64,000 bases of DNA, taken from assembly GCF_035515035.1 (NCBI RefSeq), contig NZ_DATJCA010000068.1:34248-98247 (forward strand), read 5' to 3'. The DNA is from Gelidibacter sp035515035 (GTDB taxonomy: Bacteria; Bacteroidota; Bacteroidia; Flavobacteriales; Flavobacteriaceae). Shown here in pieces: positions 1 through 8,853 of this stretch. Position numbers and translations under genes: made by a program. The notes beneath the pieces are model-generated. The model was not told the DNA's origin. It saw nothing but the letters and a program-made list of their open reading frames with translations, and made no database searches. The number at the start of each line of letters is the position of its first letter. Within the stretch, counting starts at the first letter, position 1.

Positions 1-62
1 CATTTAGCCTTATGAAGTTCTATTCTGGCCTCTTCTGAAAACCTCACGATTTTAACGCCCAT
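1..62 (-). CDS. RelE/ParE-like toxin, N-terminal fragment
   Basis: Only the first 20 codons lie in the window; the gene runs off its left edge. The visible start reads MGVKIVRFSEEARIELHKAK, which resembles the first strand and helix of RelE/ParE-type toxins (a short beta strand, then a helix beginning at a Ser-Glu-Glu-Ala motif). Its ATG lies inside the end of the upstream antitoxin-like gene, an 11-base overlap that is typical of antitoxin-toxin operons and suggests translational coupling. The family call rests on this short stretch and on gene order, so it is tentative. Confidence 0.55.
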   Translation of the reverse strand, partial: MGVKIVRFSEEARIELHKAK

Positions 63-297
63 ACTGCGCTTTAATTTCGTCCCAACTATATGTTTTCAAT
101 TCTCCTTTGTCATCCCTATGAATCATATCATCCATCATCTTTTTATACTCTTCAGATGGCTCACTATAGCGTATGGCAGTATCTTCTAAGGTGTATTCAA
201 TGTAGTTTTTTAAAGAGCGTTTTTGAAGTTTCGCCTGTTTCTCTAAGATCTCAATGGTCTTATTGTCCAATTCGATCAGTTTTTTTGTCTTGCCCAT
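52..297 (-). CDS. Antitoxin-like ribbon-helix-helix protein
   Basis: An 81-residue charged protein. The N-terminal part (about residues 6-45) fits a ribbon-helix-helix fold: a short strand (KKLIELD), then two helices with a turn at LQKRSLKNYIEY. The C-terminal half is acidic and polar, as expected for a toxin-binding tail, and includes MMDDMIHRDDKGELKTYSWDE. It is followed with overlap by a RelE/ParE-like start, so the pair looks like a type II toxin-antitoxin operon in which this protein would also bind the operon promoter. The assignment is from fold-like pattern and gene order, not from a diagnostic motif. Confidence 0.6.
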   Translation of the reverse strand: MGKTKKLIELDNKTIEILEKQAKLQKRSLKNYIEYTLEDTAIRYSEPSEEYKKMMDDMIHRDDKGELKTYSWDEIKAQYGR

Positions 298-633
298 GAT
301 ATATAGATTTTATATAAAAAATATCAATATCAAGTTCAAATATATATCACGATTATAAACCTGGCACTTCTAAATTCTGACGAAATCTAAAACAGAACGT
401 GAGAATTTTCCAGAACTCTAAATTATCATTCTTGAAATAAAACCTAACAAACTGAAAGACTGCTATGTGAAATAGACGGTAAAGTTTACCAGAAAACACA
501 ATGTTATTCATGTTCCAGATAGCCATCGGGACGTAGTTAAAACATTTATCTAGGATAAAGTAACTACTAAGAAATTGAAGAGTTTTAGTCTTTAACTAGA
601 TAATAAAACCGAATATTCTTCTAAGCTTCTATT
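298..633. other. AT-rich intergenic region with a degenerate palindrome
   Basis: No credible gene in either strand. The left end must hold the promoter of the toxin-antitoxin pair. At 518-532 there is a 15-base sequence (GATAGCCATCGGGAC) that is repeated exactly at 13160-13174, where it forms the core of a perfect hairpin; here the left arm is degenerate (CCAGAT instead of CCCGAT). No clear terminator was seen for the operon that ends at 634. Confidence 0.5.
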
Positions 634-1857
634 TCAAATCGCTTTAGAAACAAGGTAAGCGCCGGTCCATGCATTCTGAAAATTGAAGCCTCCCGTTACT
701 GCGTCCACATTGATGACTTCACCGGCAAAATAAAGATTCTTATGTAATTTGCTTTCAAAGGTTTTAAAGTTCACTTCTTTAAGCTCAACGCCTCCGGCAG
801 TTACAAATTCCTCTTTAAAAGTACTTTTTCCATCCACTTGAAACACGGCTTGCGTCAGTTGGGAAGATAAATTTTCCAACTGATGCCTGTTCAAATCTGC
901 CCAACGGGTTTCCTGATCCATTCCTGAAGCTTGAATCAATTTGTGCCAAAGGCGTTTTGGCAAATCAAACTGTGCCGATTTAAATACGGTTTTCTTGGCG
1001 AGCTCTTGTTTTAGGTTTTTTAAATTTTCCAAACAATCGTCAAAGGACTGTTTAATGAAGTTTATTTCAATTTCAAATTTATAGTCTCGTTTGGCAAGTT
1101 CAATGGCACCATAAGCTGAAAGTTTCAAAATGGCAGGTGCACTCATACCTACATGGGTAATGAGCAATGGCCCTTCAGAAAATAATTCGGAGCCAACAAC
1201 TTTTACTTCTACATTTTGCGCCACTACGCCCGGAATATCTTTAATCCGATCATCTTTAATATTAAAAGTAAACAGCGATGGTACAGCGGGTGAAATACTA
1301 TGGCCCAAACCTTCTAATAATTTCCATATTTTAGGATTGCTGCCGGTGGCAATAACAAGTTTATTGCAGTAGAATAATCCCGACTGTGTTTCTACTTTAA
1401 AATGATGATCAACATCGTTGGTATCATCCCTAAGCGCTATCTGTTTGACACTTTCATTGTATAGTACCTCAACCTTATGTTTTTTGGCTTCGTTTAAGAA
1501 ACAATCGATGATGGTTTGTGAAGAATCTGTGATAGGAAACATCCGGCCATCGTCTTCAATTTTAAGCATGACGCCCCGTTTTTCGAACCATTCTATAGTA
1601 TCTCCCGTCATGAATTGATGAAAAGGGCCCAACAATTCTTTTTCACCTCTCGGATAATTCAACACCAATTCTGAAGGGACAAATTCCGCATGCGTCACGT
1701 TGCAGCGACCTCCACCGGAAACTTTTACTTTTTGGAGCCCTTCTTTCCCGCGCTCGAGTATAGCAACTTTTAAATTAGGGTGACGCTCTGCAATATTGAT
1801 GGCCGCGAAGAAACCAGCAGCGCCACCTCCAATGATAATGATATCTTTTACGTTCAT
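634..1857 (-). CDS. YhiN/HI0933-family FAD flavoprotein
   Basis: A 407-residue NAD(P)/FAD-dependent oxidoreductase of the HI0933 (YhiN, BaiN-like) family. Near the start there is a Rossmann dinucleotide motif GGGAAG (residues 10-15), then the family signature KVSGGGRCNVTH (about 44-55). The C-terminus has AGEVINVDAVTGGFNFQNAW, the usual end of this family, which closes over the FAD. Length is normal for the family. The physiological substrate is unknown. Its ATG overlaps the stop of the upstream phosphodiesterase gene by four bases (ATGA), so the two are translationally coupled; it is the last gene of the minus-strand run that starts near 8643. Confidence 0.9.
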   Translation of the reverse strand: MNVKDIIIIGGGAAGFFAAINIAERHPNLKVAILERGKEGLQKVKVSGGGRCNVTHAEFVPSELVLNYPRGEKELLGPFHQFMTGDTIEWFEKRGVMLKIEDDGRMFPITDSSQTIIDCFLNEAKKHKVEVLYNESVKQIALRDDTNDVDHHFKVETQSGLFYCNKLVIATGSNPKIWKLLEGLGHSISPAVPSLFTFNIKDDRIKDIPGVVAQNVEVKVVGSELFSEGPLLITHVGMSAPAILKLSAYGAIELAKRDYKFEIEINFIKQSFDDCLENLKNLKQELAKKTVFKSAQFDLPKRLWHKLIQASGMDQETRWADLNRHQLENLSSQLTQAVFQVDGKSTFKEEFVTAGGVELKEVNFKTFESKLHKNLYFAGEVINVDAVTGGFNFQNAWTGAYLVSKAI

Positions 1858-2642
1858 AATTTATCAGGATAATCTGAAATGATTCCATCAACCCCGAAAG
1901 TTTTCATAAGCGCAATGCTTTCAACAGTATTAACGGTCCAAGTATTGACTTTATATCCTGATTTTTGAAATTGTTTTACATTATTATGATCCAACAACAT
2001 ATAATGGGGATGGATGGCCGTAGCCTTAATAGTTCTGGCGAAATCAGCAGCTGAATCAAGATCGGATTCAGTCAAAACGGCTAAAGGGATATTCATGTTG
2101 ATACTATAAACGCTTTTCAATGCATCATAGTTAAAGCTGGACACGATAAAATCATCAAATTTCCAACCCTTTGTTTCGGTATATAATTGGATGCTTTTAC
2201 AGGTTTCGAATGCTGTTCCATTTCCTTTAAGCTCAATATTCAGTATGCATTTTTTATCGATGAGGTCTAAAACTTCCAATAAGGTCGGAATTTCAAATTG
2301 GCCATTAATTTTTAATGATTTGAGCTCGTCAAGAGATTTCATGGCAATTTCGCCAGTGCCATCCGTCAATCTTTCCAAAGTAAAGTCATGATAAACTACC
2401 AATTCTCCGGTTTGACATAAATGCACGTCGATCTCGATACCGTCAACACCAAAATCCATTGCCTTTTGAATGGACTCTAACGTGTTTTCAGCAATATGTC
2501 CTTTGGCACCTCTATGGCCGATTTTTAAGGGTTGATTCACAATTGGTAATGTTTCTTTTTTCAGTTGTTTCCCGCCTCCGCAAAAGCTACGGACGGGCAA
2601 GCTTATTTCTTGGCCCTCTATTTCCTCATTGGAATTTGACAT
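1854..2642 (-). CDS. Glycerophosphodiester phosphodiesterase
   Basis: A 262-residue GDPD-family phosphodiesterase that would hydrolyse glycerophosphodiesters to an alcohol and glycerol 3-phosphate. The catalytic block is clear: IGHRGAKGHIAENT from about residue 42, then GIEIDVHLCQTGELVVYHD with the metal-binding Glu/Asp and catalytic His. No signal peptide, so probably cytoplasmic. The first 40 residues are unlike the family, which normally starts only a few residues before the HRG motif. They include LPVRSFCGGG, encoded by a palindromic repeat (2571-2597). No in-frame ATG was seen between that tail and the catalytic core, so the extension probably is translated. Confidence 0.88.
   Translation of the reverse strand: MSNSNEEIEGQEISLPVRSFCGGGKQLKKETLPIVNQPLKIGHRGAKGHIAENTLESIQKAMDFGVDGIEIDVHLCQTGELVVYHDFTLERLTDGTGEIAMKSLDELKSLKINGQFEIPTLLEVLDLIDKKCILNIELKGNGTAFETCKSIQLYTETKGWKFDDFIVSSFNYDALKSVYSINMNIPLAVLTESDLDSAADFARTIKATAIHPHYMLLDHNNVKQFQKSGYKVNTWTVNTVESIALMKTFGVDGIISDYPDKL
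2571..2597. repeat. Palindromic repeat inside the GDPD coding region
   Basis: Arms CCCGCCTCCG (2571-2580) and CGGACGGG (2590-2597) around the loop CAAAAGCTA. The intergenic palindrome at 43515-43548 has the same loop and nearly the same arms, so both are copies of one dispersed element. Here the copy is in frame and encodes part of the atypical N-terminus of the phosphodiesterase. Confidence 0.7.
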
Positions 2643-2656
2643 TCGGCATTAAGGTT

Positions 2657-3520
2657 TTATCCTTTCGGTCTCAATAATCCCTCTTGTGCTACAGATGCGA
2701 TGAGCTTCCCATCTCTGGTAAAGATATTTCCTTTGGCAAGTCCTCTGGCACCTGAGGCATTGGGCGACTCGATGGCATATAGCAACCAATCATCAAAATC
2801 AAAATCCCTAAAATACCACATAGAATGGTCTAAACTAGCGGTTTGCGTGTTTCCCCAATGCGCTTTACTAGCATGACGGTTCATGACCGTAGCCAAAATA
2901 TTATAATCTGAAGCATAGGTTAGAATTTGCTGTTTTGTAGCCAAATCAAGATGAGATGCATCGCCTTTTAGTTTGAACCAAGTATTGGTGAATGCTGGCA
3001 AATCTTTTTTATCAAAAGGATTTACAAGCTCCACCGGCTTAAATTCGATAGGTCGATCGGCTTCCAAAAATCCTTTTGTTTTTTTAGGAATAACTTCTCC
3101 AAATTGATCCAAAATTTCTGTCCAACTCATTAACTCTTCCGGCTGTTTTATCGACTTATTAATTTCAACTTGATGATTGTAACCGTCTTCTATAATTTGA
3201 AAAGAGGCAGAAAGGATAAAAATGGTCAAACCGTTTTGTTCCGCCGTAACACGTCTTACAGAAAAACTTCCGCCATCTCTGATGATACTAACATTATAAA
3301 CGATGGGTACCTCCAAATTTCCTGCTTCCAAAAAGTAAGAATGCATGGAGTGGAGCACACGCTTATTGGTAATAGTTCTCGTGGCCGCATTGATAGCTTG
3401 AGCCAAAACTTGACCCCCAAACACATTAGGACTTCCTACAAAACTACTAACACCTTCAAATTGCGTTGGCGTGATTTCTTTTAAAGCAATGAGTTCAATT
3501 AGCTCTTGAACATTAGTCAT
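2657..3520 (-). CDS. tesB: Acyl-CoA thioesterase II
   Basis: A 287-residue TesB-family thioesterase that hydrolyses acyl-CoA to free fatty acid and CoA. The double hot-dog layout is visible: an N-terminal half with NVFGGQVLAQAINAA, the inter-domain region, and a C-terminal half with TASLDHSMWYFRDFDFDDW, the family block that carries the catalytic Asp. The C-terminal LIASVAQEGLLRP is also typical. No signal peptide; cytoplasmic. It lies 14 bases upstream of the phosphodiesterase gene and is probably co-transcribed with it, a lipid-turnover pairing. Confidence 0.93.
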   Translation of the reverse strand: MTNVQELIELIALKEITPTQFEGVSSFVGSPNVFGGQVLAQAINAATRTITNKRVLHSMHSYFLEAGNLEVPIVYNVSIIRDGGSFSVRRVTAEQNGLTIFILSASFQIIEDGYNHQVEINKSIKQPEELMSWTEILDQFGEVIPKKTKGFLEADRPIEFKPVELVNPFDKKDLPAFTNTWFKLKGDASHLDLATKQQILTYASDYNILATVMNRHASKAHWGNTQTASLDHSMWYFRDFDFDDWLLYAIESPNASGARGLAKGNIFTRDGKLIASVAQEGLLRPKG

Positions 3521-3585
3521 ATGATGTATTTTTTAAGCTTTTTCAAAGGTACCCAAATGAACCTAAAAAGGAAACTAGAACTCTC

Positions 3586-4902
3586 TTAAATCGTAAAATC
3601 TGAATTATTTAAAGATTTAAGCTTGGACATTAAATTTTCTATGATGGATAAATCGGCGTCATTTTTTTGATTTTCAAGGGCATCTTGATACAAATTTCTG
3701 ATTTCCTTTAGAATGGTTTTTTTGTAATCTTGATCAGAATCAAGAGCTTGTTGCAACAAATACTCTAACATCATGAATAGTTTTTGAACTACAATAATAT
3801 CGTGCTTACAATACGTACGCATTGCCGCCATAACGCTGTACATCAGTGTTTCAAAAGTCACCGTTTTAATACTTACATAGGCATTATCATCGTCATCAAA
3901 CAAATAGCTGCTATCCCTTTTTTTCATCCGAAGTGAAAACAATTCCGTCATATAATCAATGGCATTAATAGCTGTCCCTGGATCATTAATACCAGGCGAC
4001 ATGGCTTTCAAGGCTATTTCTGTGATTTGCTTAAACGCCAAGACATAATTTTCCTCTACAAGCTCATTCTTTGAAAAATGAAAACATTCCAACACATTGG
4101 TAATGGCATCGTCATCCAATTGGGCTCCAGAATAATTAAGAAGCGGCTGGCCTTTAAAAACATAGGTGCCCTTAATTTGAATAATTTCAATTTTTACTTC
4201 TTTTTCTTTTGCAAATTCAGCTAAGGAATTTAAGCTCACATCTTGAAAATATCCAGATTTTGCACATACCACTGCATTCCAATCGGAAGTATCCGGAAAC
4301 CTGATTTCGGTAGCTTTCTCATTCTCGATAAGTGCACTCAATCGTTGATTTGCCTTATCGAAAATCTTATCCATAATAGTCCCCACCTGTATTTGTTGCG
4401 ATATGGAATGGATAAAGTATATAAAAGCAGCCAAACAAACGGTCATGAAGACAATGGCCAACAACACTGAAAATCCAGGAAGTTGGTATTTATCACCATG
4501 CGGTGTTATAGAAACCAAAGTGAAGATGCAGTATAACAATGTGGAATTGTAAATCCCTAAAATAATCTGATGTCTTCGGTTCGATATCAGCCCTGGAAGT
4601 AGACGTGGCGAAAAATTACTAGACGCCTGATTGAGCAAGATCATGACCAAAGAAAAGCTGAAAACCATAATAGAGATCAAACCGCCGATAAAAGTGGTCA
4701 AAAGATCTCTTGCCGTATCAATATTGTTAATCACTAATAGCGGTGCGTTTTCAATCAAATATTCCGAAACGCCCCAACTTTCAAGATAATACATAAAAAA
4801 AGCAAACAACAAACCCACCAAACTGATTAAGGATGGATAGAACGCAATATTGCTCTCCAACTTGACAATATATTCCAGAAGATTGTAAAGATGCTTTTTC
4901 AT
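3586..4902 (-). CDS. DUF2254 predicted membrane protein
   Basis: A 438-residue protein matching the DUF2254 family. Four hydrophobic segments occupy about the first 170 residues (around 20-40, 68-90, 112-135 and 145-168), followed by a soluble C-terminal half. The family block around VMILLNQASSNFSPRLL, between the second and third segments, is clear, as is SPGINDPGTAINAIDYM in the soluble part. The function of this family is not established. It lies 65 bases from tesB and 39 bases from the end of the large phosphatase-barrel gene on the same strand. Confidence 0.85.
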   Translation of the reverse strand: MKKHLYNLLEYIVKLESNIAFYPSLISLVGLLFAFFMYYLESWGVSEYLIENAPLLVINNIDTARDLLTTFIGGLISIMVFSFSLVMILLNQASSNFSPRLLPGLISNRRHQIILGIYNSTLLYCIFTLVSITPHGDKYQLPGFSVLLAIVFMTVCLAAFIYFIHSISQQIQVGTIMDKIFDKANQRLSALIENEKATEIRFPDTSDWNAVVCAKSGYFQDVSLNSLAEFAKEKEVKIEIIQIKGTYVFKGQPLLNYSGAQLDDDAITNVLECFHFSKNELVEENYVLAFKQITEIALKAMSPGINDPGTAINAIDYMTELFSLRMKKRDSSYLFDDDDNAYVSIKTVTFETLMYSVMAAMRTYCKHDIIVVQKLFMMLEYLLQQALDSDQDYKKTILKEIRNLYQDALENQKNDADLSIIENLMSKLKSLNNSDFTI

Positions 4903-4941
4903 AATTTAATTTAATGATTGCCCGTTTGGTAATAGGACTTT

Positions 4942-7900
4942 TTAAAAATTAAAACCGAGACCAAAGGAAAATCGCGATCCATCTTCGCCAGTAAATAAAT
5001 TGATTGTTCCTGATAACGATTTAGCCGCTGTAATTCTCAGGCCTCCTCCATAATCGTTATGCCATTTACTGGAGTAATCACCTTTCATCCAAACCCTTCC
5101 TAGATCTCCCCCGGCAAAGATGGTGATTTGCAAAGGTAATAATCGTGTTCTTATGGACGGAAAACTATAACGCACATCTGCACTTGTTACCAGGGCGTTT
5201 TTTCCTGTAAACCGTTCTGCCCTGTAACCTCTCAGTCCCGATTCGCCGCCAATATTTGCTGCCTGATAGAAAAGAAAGTTATTTCCAAATCGGAACTGGG
5301 CGCGTACATCCGTCTTGAGCACCAAGGTGTTATCTTTGGTCAGGGCGTTATAGAAACCAATATTGGAATTGAGATACCCATACACCTCATCAATATCCTG
5401 CAGATTGGTTTTGGCACCCATATTTAAATTAAAAACCATGCCTTTACTGGGATTGATTCGGTTGTCGGCCGCAAAGTAGTCATACTCAGCCTCCAATGCC
5501 CCAAAATAATGCCTTTCATAATACTCTTCATTAGTTGCGGGCTGTAAAGTAGTTATAAACCGATCGGGAGAATCGTCTAATTGAATGCCTTCAAAAATGG
5601 CTCTGAAACCATAATCACTACCAAATGCTGAACGCTTGACTATACCAATCTGACCACTATAGAGACTTTGTTTAACACGGTTAAAGTCATAATTATCGGC
5701 ATCATATACCGTTTCATTGCCATAACCAAAAAAATTGGTCGTGTAAGTTGGGGTTGTAAATGCACCTCCAACGTTCAAATTCCAGTCTAAGAAGAAATTC
5801 GCAAATTCCCCTTCATAATCTAATCTAAATCCATTGGTACCGAAAGCATATTGCGCATCAATAGCGTGTTGTTGCGAATATGGATTGCGCTGAAATCCGT
5901 TAACCGTATAGACTGCCGAAGCGCCCAACAAAACACCAACGTCAGGATTGACACTCAAGCCTGGTGTCATTGAGAATGTTTTTGTTCGGGTTTTTTCGAA
6001 ATTATAGACGTTCAAATTATAGACATCTGTAAATTTAACGGTCGCCCCACCTTTTTCTACAATGGTATTCTCTTTCGATTTATGGTCATAAATCTTAATT
6101 CTTTTACCGTTTTTAATATCGTAAACATCGTGACCTTGGCCACCCACGATCCGCGTAAAAATTAACTGTTTGCCTTTCCCATTGACTTCAAAATGATCGT
6201 CGCCATTCAATCCATAAATCCAAAGTTCCTTGGTTTCATTACTATCATAGGTGCGATCAAGAAATGGTTCATGGATAGCACCATTATGGAGTCTTGAAAT
6301 TTTCACTTGCGTTAAGCCATTATCAAGTCTGGTAATTTCAAAGTGGTCGTCCTTATCTGTTCCGGTCAATACAACCAATTCATTTAAGTAGTCATAATAT
6401 CGCGTCGCAATATCCTCTAAATTCCCTCTTCGCCCTTTTAACTTTATTTTGATGTCATCAATGATACTGTCTTGTACTTCAACAGGAATATTTTGAAAAG
6501 CTTCCTCTACGACATTATCTGTAATGTTTTCTTGAAGAAACTGGGCTTGTTTTAACCACGTCTCCCTTCCAGATTGTTGTAAGAGCGCCCGATCAAGTTT
6601 TACACCTGCGCTATTCATCCATTTTATATCGTCCAGAGTTTCATCATATACCTGGAGTTGGCGTGAAGATCCCGAAATAATTTTTACGAGATCCAACAAA
6701 ACCCCGTCAAAATTTGAAAACACTTGATCCCGATGCCTTGGAATGGGTTTATAGACCCTATCTCCGTTTTCCTGGTTAAATCGCGCCCACCGCCACTGAT
6801 CTTGATGCCGGTCCCAATCACCTACAAGCATATCAAATAATCGGGCCCTGACATACGCATTTTCATCAATTTTATATTTTTCATCTTCCCTCACTTTTTC
6901 AAGAATATCGTAGGTACTTTCTATATCATCAGCAAATCCAAAATTACGTTCGTCGGTATAGGTTTCCTCAGGTCGCTCTTCTATCATATATAACTGACCC
7001 CCGTATTCCGTGTTGAATTCACCCAGATAATGATGCTTTGGAATGTAAAATATTTTTGGATTGGTATGGTATATTTTGGCAGCATCAGATAAATCCGGAA
7101 TTGCCATAAACGCATACGGATGCGCAGAAGTATAAAAATCTAAAATGAGACTTTCAATTTCTGTTTGCTCATAAGTATCAGGGATATAAGAGTTTTTGGA
7201 AAGTATCTTTTCTAAATATTGCGTACTGCTTTTACGCAATGCCCTCATGTTCAATTCTCTTCCATCTTCCGTTTGGAGTCGTAAAGATTTGGCTTGGTGC
7301 CCACCTCCGGACCGCAGGACTTTAAGCCCTCCGTAAAGGGTGTCTAAAGTTGCTACAGGCACTTTTATAGGCGTACTGTAAACCTCCCGATAGTCTTCTC
7401 CTAAAAGTAATGTGTATAATGGCGATGGATCTGTTTCGTCATTAGAATAAATGGGAACTTCAACCTCATTCGGAAAAGATTCCGGTAAGATTGATGTATC
7501 AAAGGTTTTTTTAGGCGGATACACTTCCTTTTGAAACAATAAATGAGGTTTGTTGTTTTCGGCACCAAAATATTGTACCCAAGAGCTGCCATCCTTAAAC
7601 ACGGTTAGCACAGCAAAACCTTGAAGACCATAAGCAAACACGCCGTGTTCCTTTAAATTGACCTGCCCAGTTTTTGAACCAGCACCGGATACAATTTGTT
7701 TGATGTTTCCGTTGTCAATGTACTGCAGTGTATGCTCATGGCCAGAGACAAATACAATATTTCCATTTTCAGTTGCCAAATTTTCCAAACGAATCATCAA
7801 GTCATTATAAAGTTCATTATACCGATCCTGAATGGAAACACCACCTTGAGCTCTTATTTGCGCCACTAAGGATGCCAATCCAGGCATTGGGATTTTTTTC

Positions 7901-8643
7901 TGAATGGGAAATAAATGTTTTTCTAAAGCAAACTGACCGCCATGGGTGCTGTTGGTGTACATGGGATGGTGCATCGCAAAGACAATGGTTTTACCTTGCG
8001 CATTTTTTATCTCACTCTCTAATTCCAACATGAGACGTTCTCGAGTTTTAATGACACAATCGTCATTTATGGTGGGATGATGGTCCCAGTTTTCGAGATA
8101 CCATTGGGTATCGATGATGATCAGATGAATGGTTTCGCTTACATCAATCGTTTTGAGAGGACATCCGTTTTCAGGAAAAAAGCTATTTTCATCAAGAGCC
8201 TCCTTGATGTACTGTTCTTGCAAGCGCACGCCGGTGACCCCGCCTGAATACCATTCGTGATTACCGGGAATAAAGATGCTCTGGCCCTTAAAAGGCTCTA
8301 CCGCTTTCACTTGGGCATTCAACATGTTTTCGGCGGCACCTCTGTATTTATGTTCTATATGAGGAAGCCCAGCAGGATAAATATTATCTCCTAAAAATAA
8401 GGTGTAATCGTCCTGAGTCTCCTTATCGGAAATAAAATCTTTAAATGCAGTCAAACCTTGTGACATCCCATTCATGGGAGACAAACCCGCGTCACCAACC
8501 AAATAAAAAACCTTGTCCACTTCCTTCTCTGGAAATATATTTTGTTGGTCGTTTGGATCTAAATATTGTGGTTTATAGGAGGCACAGGCATTAACAAATA
8601 AGACAGTTAAAAGAATTAAGGGAAGTTTTTTAAACGTGTTCAT
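4942..8643 (-). CDS. Lipoprotein: metallophosphatase, kinase-like region, beta-barrel
   Basis: I start this at the ATG at 8643 (1233 residues) because it gives a lipoprotein signal, MNTFKKLPLILLTVLFVNAC, with Cys20; a longer frame starts at 8730 without a signal. Residues 44-310 are a calcineurin-like phosphatase with D51, GDN (85-87), GNHE (127-130), HH (225-226) and GHEH (301-304). Residues 430-660 look kinase-like: a Gly-rich loop RSGGGHQAKSLRL (444-456), RALRK (467-471), GDWDRH (608-613) and RHRDQVF (636-642), compare CotH/HipA/FAM20 kinases. Acidic GDDHFEV-type motifs follow (764-840). From about 885 to the terminal Phe is an Omp85/BamA-like barrel. The phosphatase and barrel calls are firm; the kinase call is inference. 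Substrate unknown. Confidence 0.85.
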   Translation of the reverse strand: MNTFKKLPLILLTVLFVNACASYKPQYLDPNDQQNIFPEKEVDKVFYLVGDAGLSPMNGMSQGLTAFKDFISDKETQDDYTLFLGDNIYPAGLPHIEHKYRGAAENMLNAQVKAVEPFKGQSIFIPGNHEWYSGGVTGVRLQEQYIKEALDENSFFPENGCPLKTIDVSETIHLIIIDTQWYLENWDHHPTINDDCVIKTRERLMLELESEIKNAQGKTIVFAMHHPMYTNSTHGGQFALEKHLFPIQKKIPMPGLASLVAQIRAQGGVSIQDRYNELYNDLMIRLENLATENGNIVFVSGHEHTLQYIDNGNIKQIVSGAGSKTGQVNLKEHGVFAYGLQGFAVLTVFKDGSSWVQYFGAENNKPHLLFQKEVYPPKKTFDTSILPESFPNEVEVPIYSNDETDPSPLYTLLLGEDYREVYSTPIKVPVATLDTLYGGLKVLRSGGGHQAKSLRLQTEDGRELNMRALRKSSTQYLEKILSKNSYIPDTYEQTEIESLILDFYTSAHPYAFMAIPDLSDAAKIYHTNPKIFYIPKHHYLGEFNTEYGGQLYMIEERPEETYTDERNFGFADDIESTYDILEKVREDEKYKIDENAYVRARLFDMLVGDWDRHQDQWRWARFNQENGDRVYKPIPRHRDQVFSNFDGVLLDLVKIISGSSRQLQVYDETLDDIKWMNSAGVKLDRALLQQSGRETWLKQAQFLQENITDNVVEEAFQNIPVEVQDSIIDDIKIKLKGRRGNLEDIATRYYDYLNELVVLTGTDKDDHFEITRLDNGLTQVKISRLHNGAIHEPFLDRTYDSNETKELWIYGLNGDDHFEVNGKGKQLIFTRIVGGQGHDVYDIKNGKRIKIYDHKSKENTIVEKGGATVKFTDVYNLNVYNFEKTRTKTFSMTPGLSVNPDVGVLLGASAVYTVNGFQRNPYSQQHAIDAQYAFGTNGFRLDYEGEFANFFLDWNLNVGGAFTTPTYTTNFFGYGNETVYDADNYDFNRVKQSLYSGQIGIVKRSAFGSDYGFRAIFEGIQLDDSPDRFITTLQPATNEEYYERHYFGALEAEYDYFAADNRINPSKGMVFNLNMGAKTNLQDIDEVYGYLNSNIGFYNALTKDNTLVLKTDVRAQFRFGNNFLFYQAANIGGESGLRGYRAERFTGKNALVTSADVRYSFPSIRTRLLPLQITIFAGGDLGRVWMKGDYSSKWHNDYGGGLRITAAKSLSGTINLFTGEDGSRFSFGLGFNF

Positions 8644-8853
8644 TAATTTAAACTTATTTTTTTTTAAATGTCTTTTCCGATTGCGGTTTAATAGGTAAAA
8701 AGAAATAAGTGCTACGTAATTTGGAGGCATTTATATTCACTTATTTCAAGAATTTTTATAGAAGGAAATAATTTTTAACAAGAAACATTTCAATTTTATT
8801 AGCAACAAATTAATTTATTTACATGACCTTTCAAAATTGCATGTCTTCTTATT

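Noticed and set aside
8644..8730. Longer start for the phosphatase-barrel gene
   Set aside because: The extra residues are basic and lack a signal; the internal ATG gives a canonical lipoprotein signal with Cys20.
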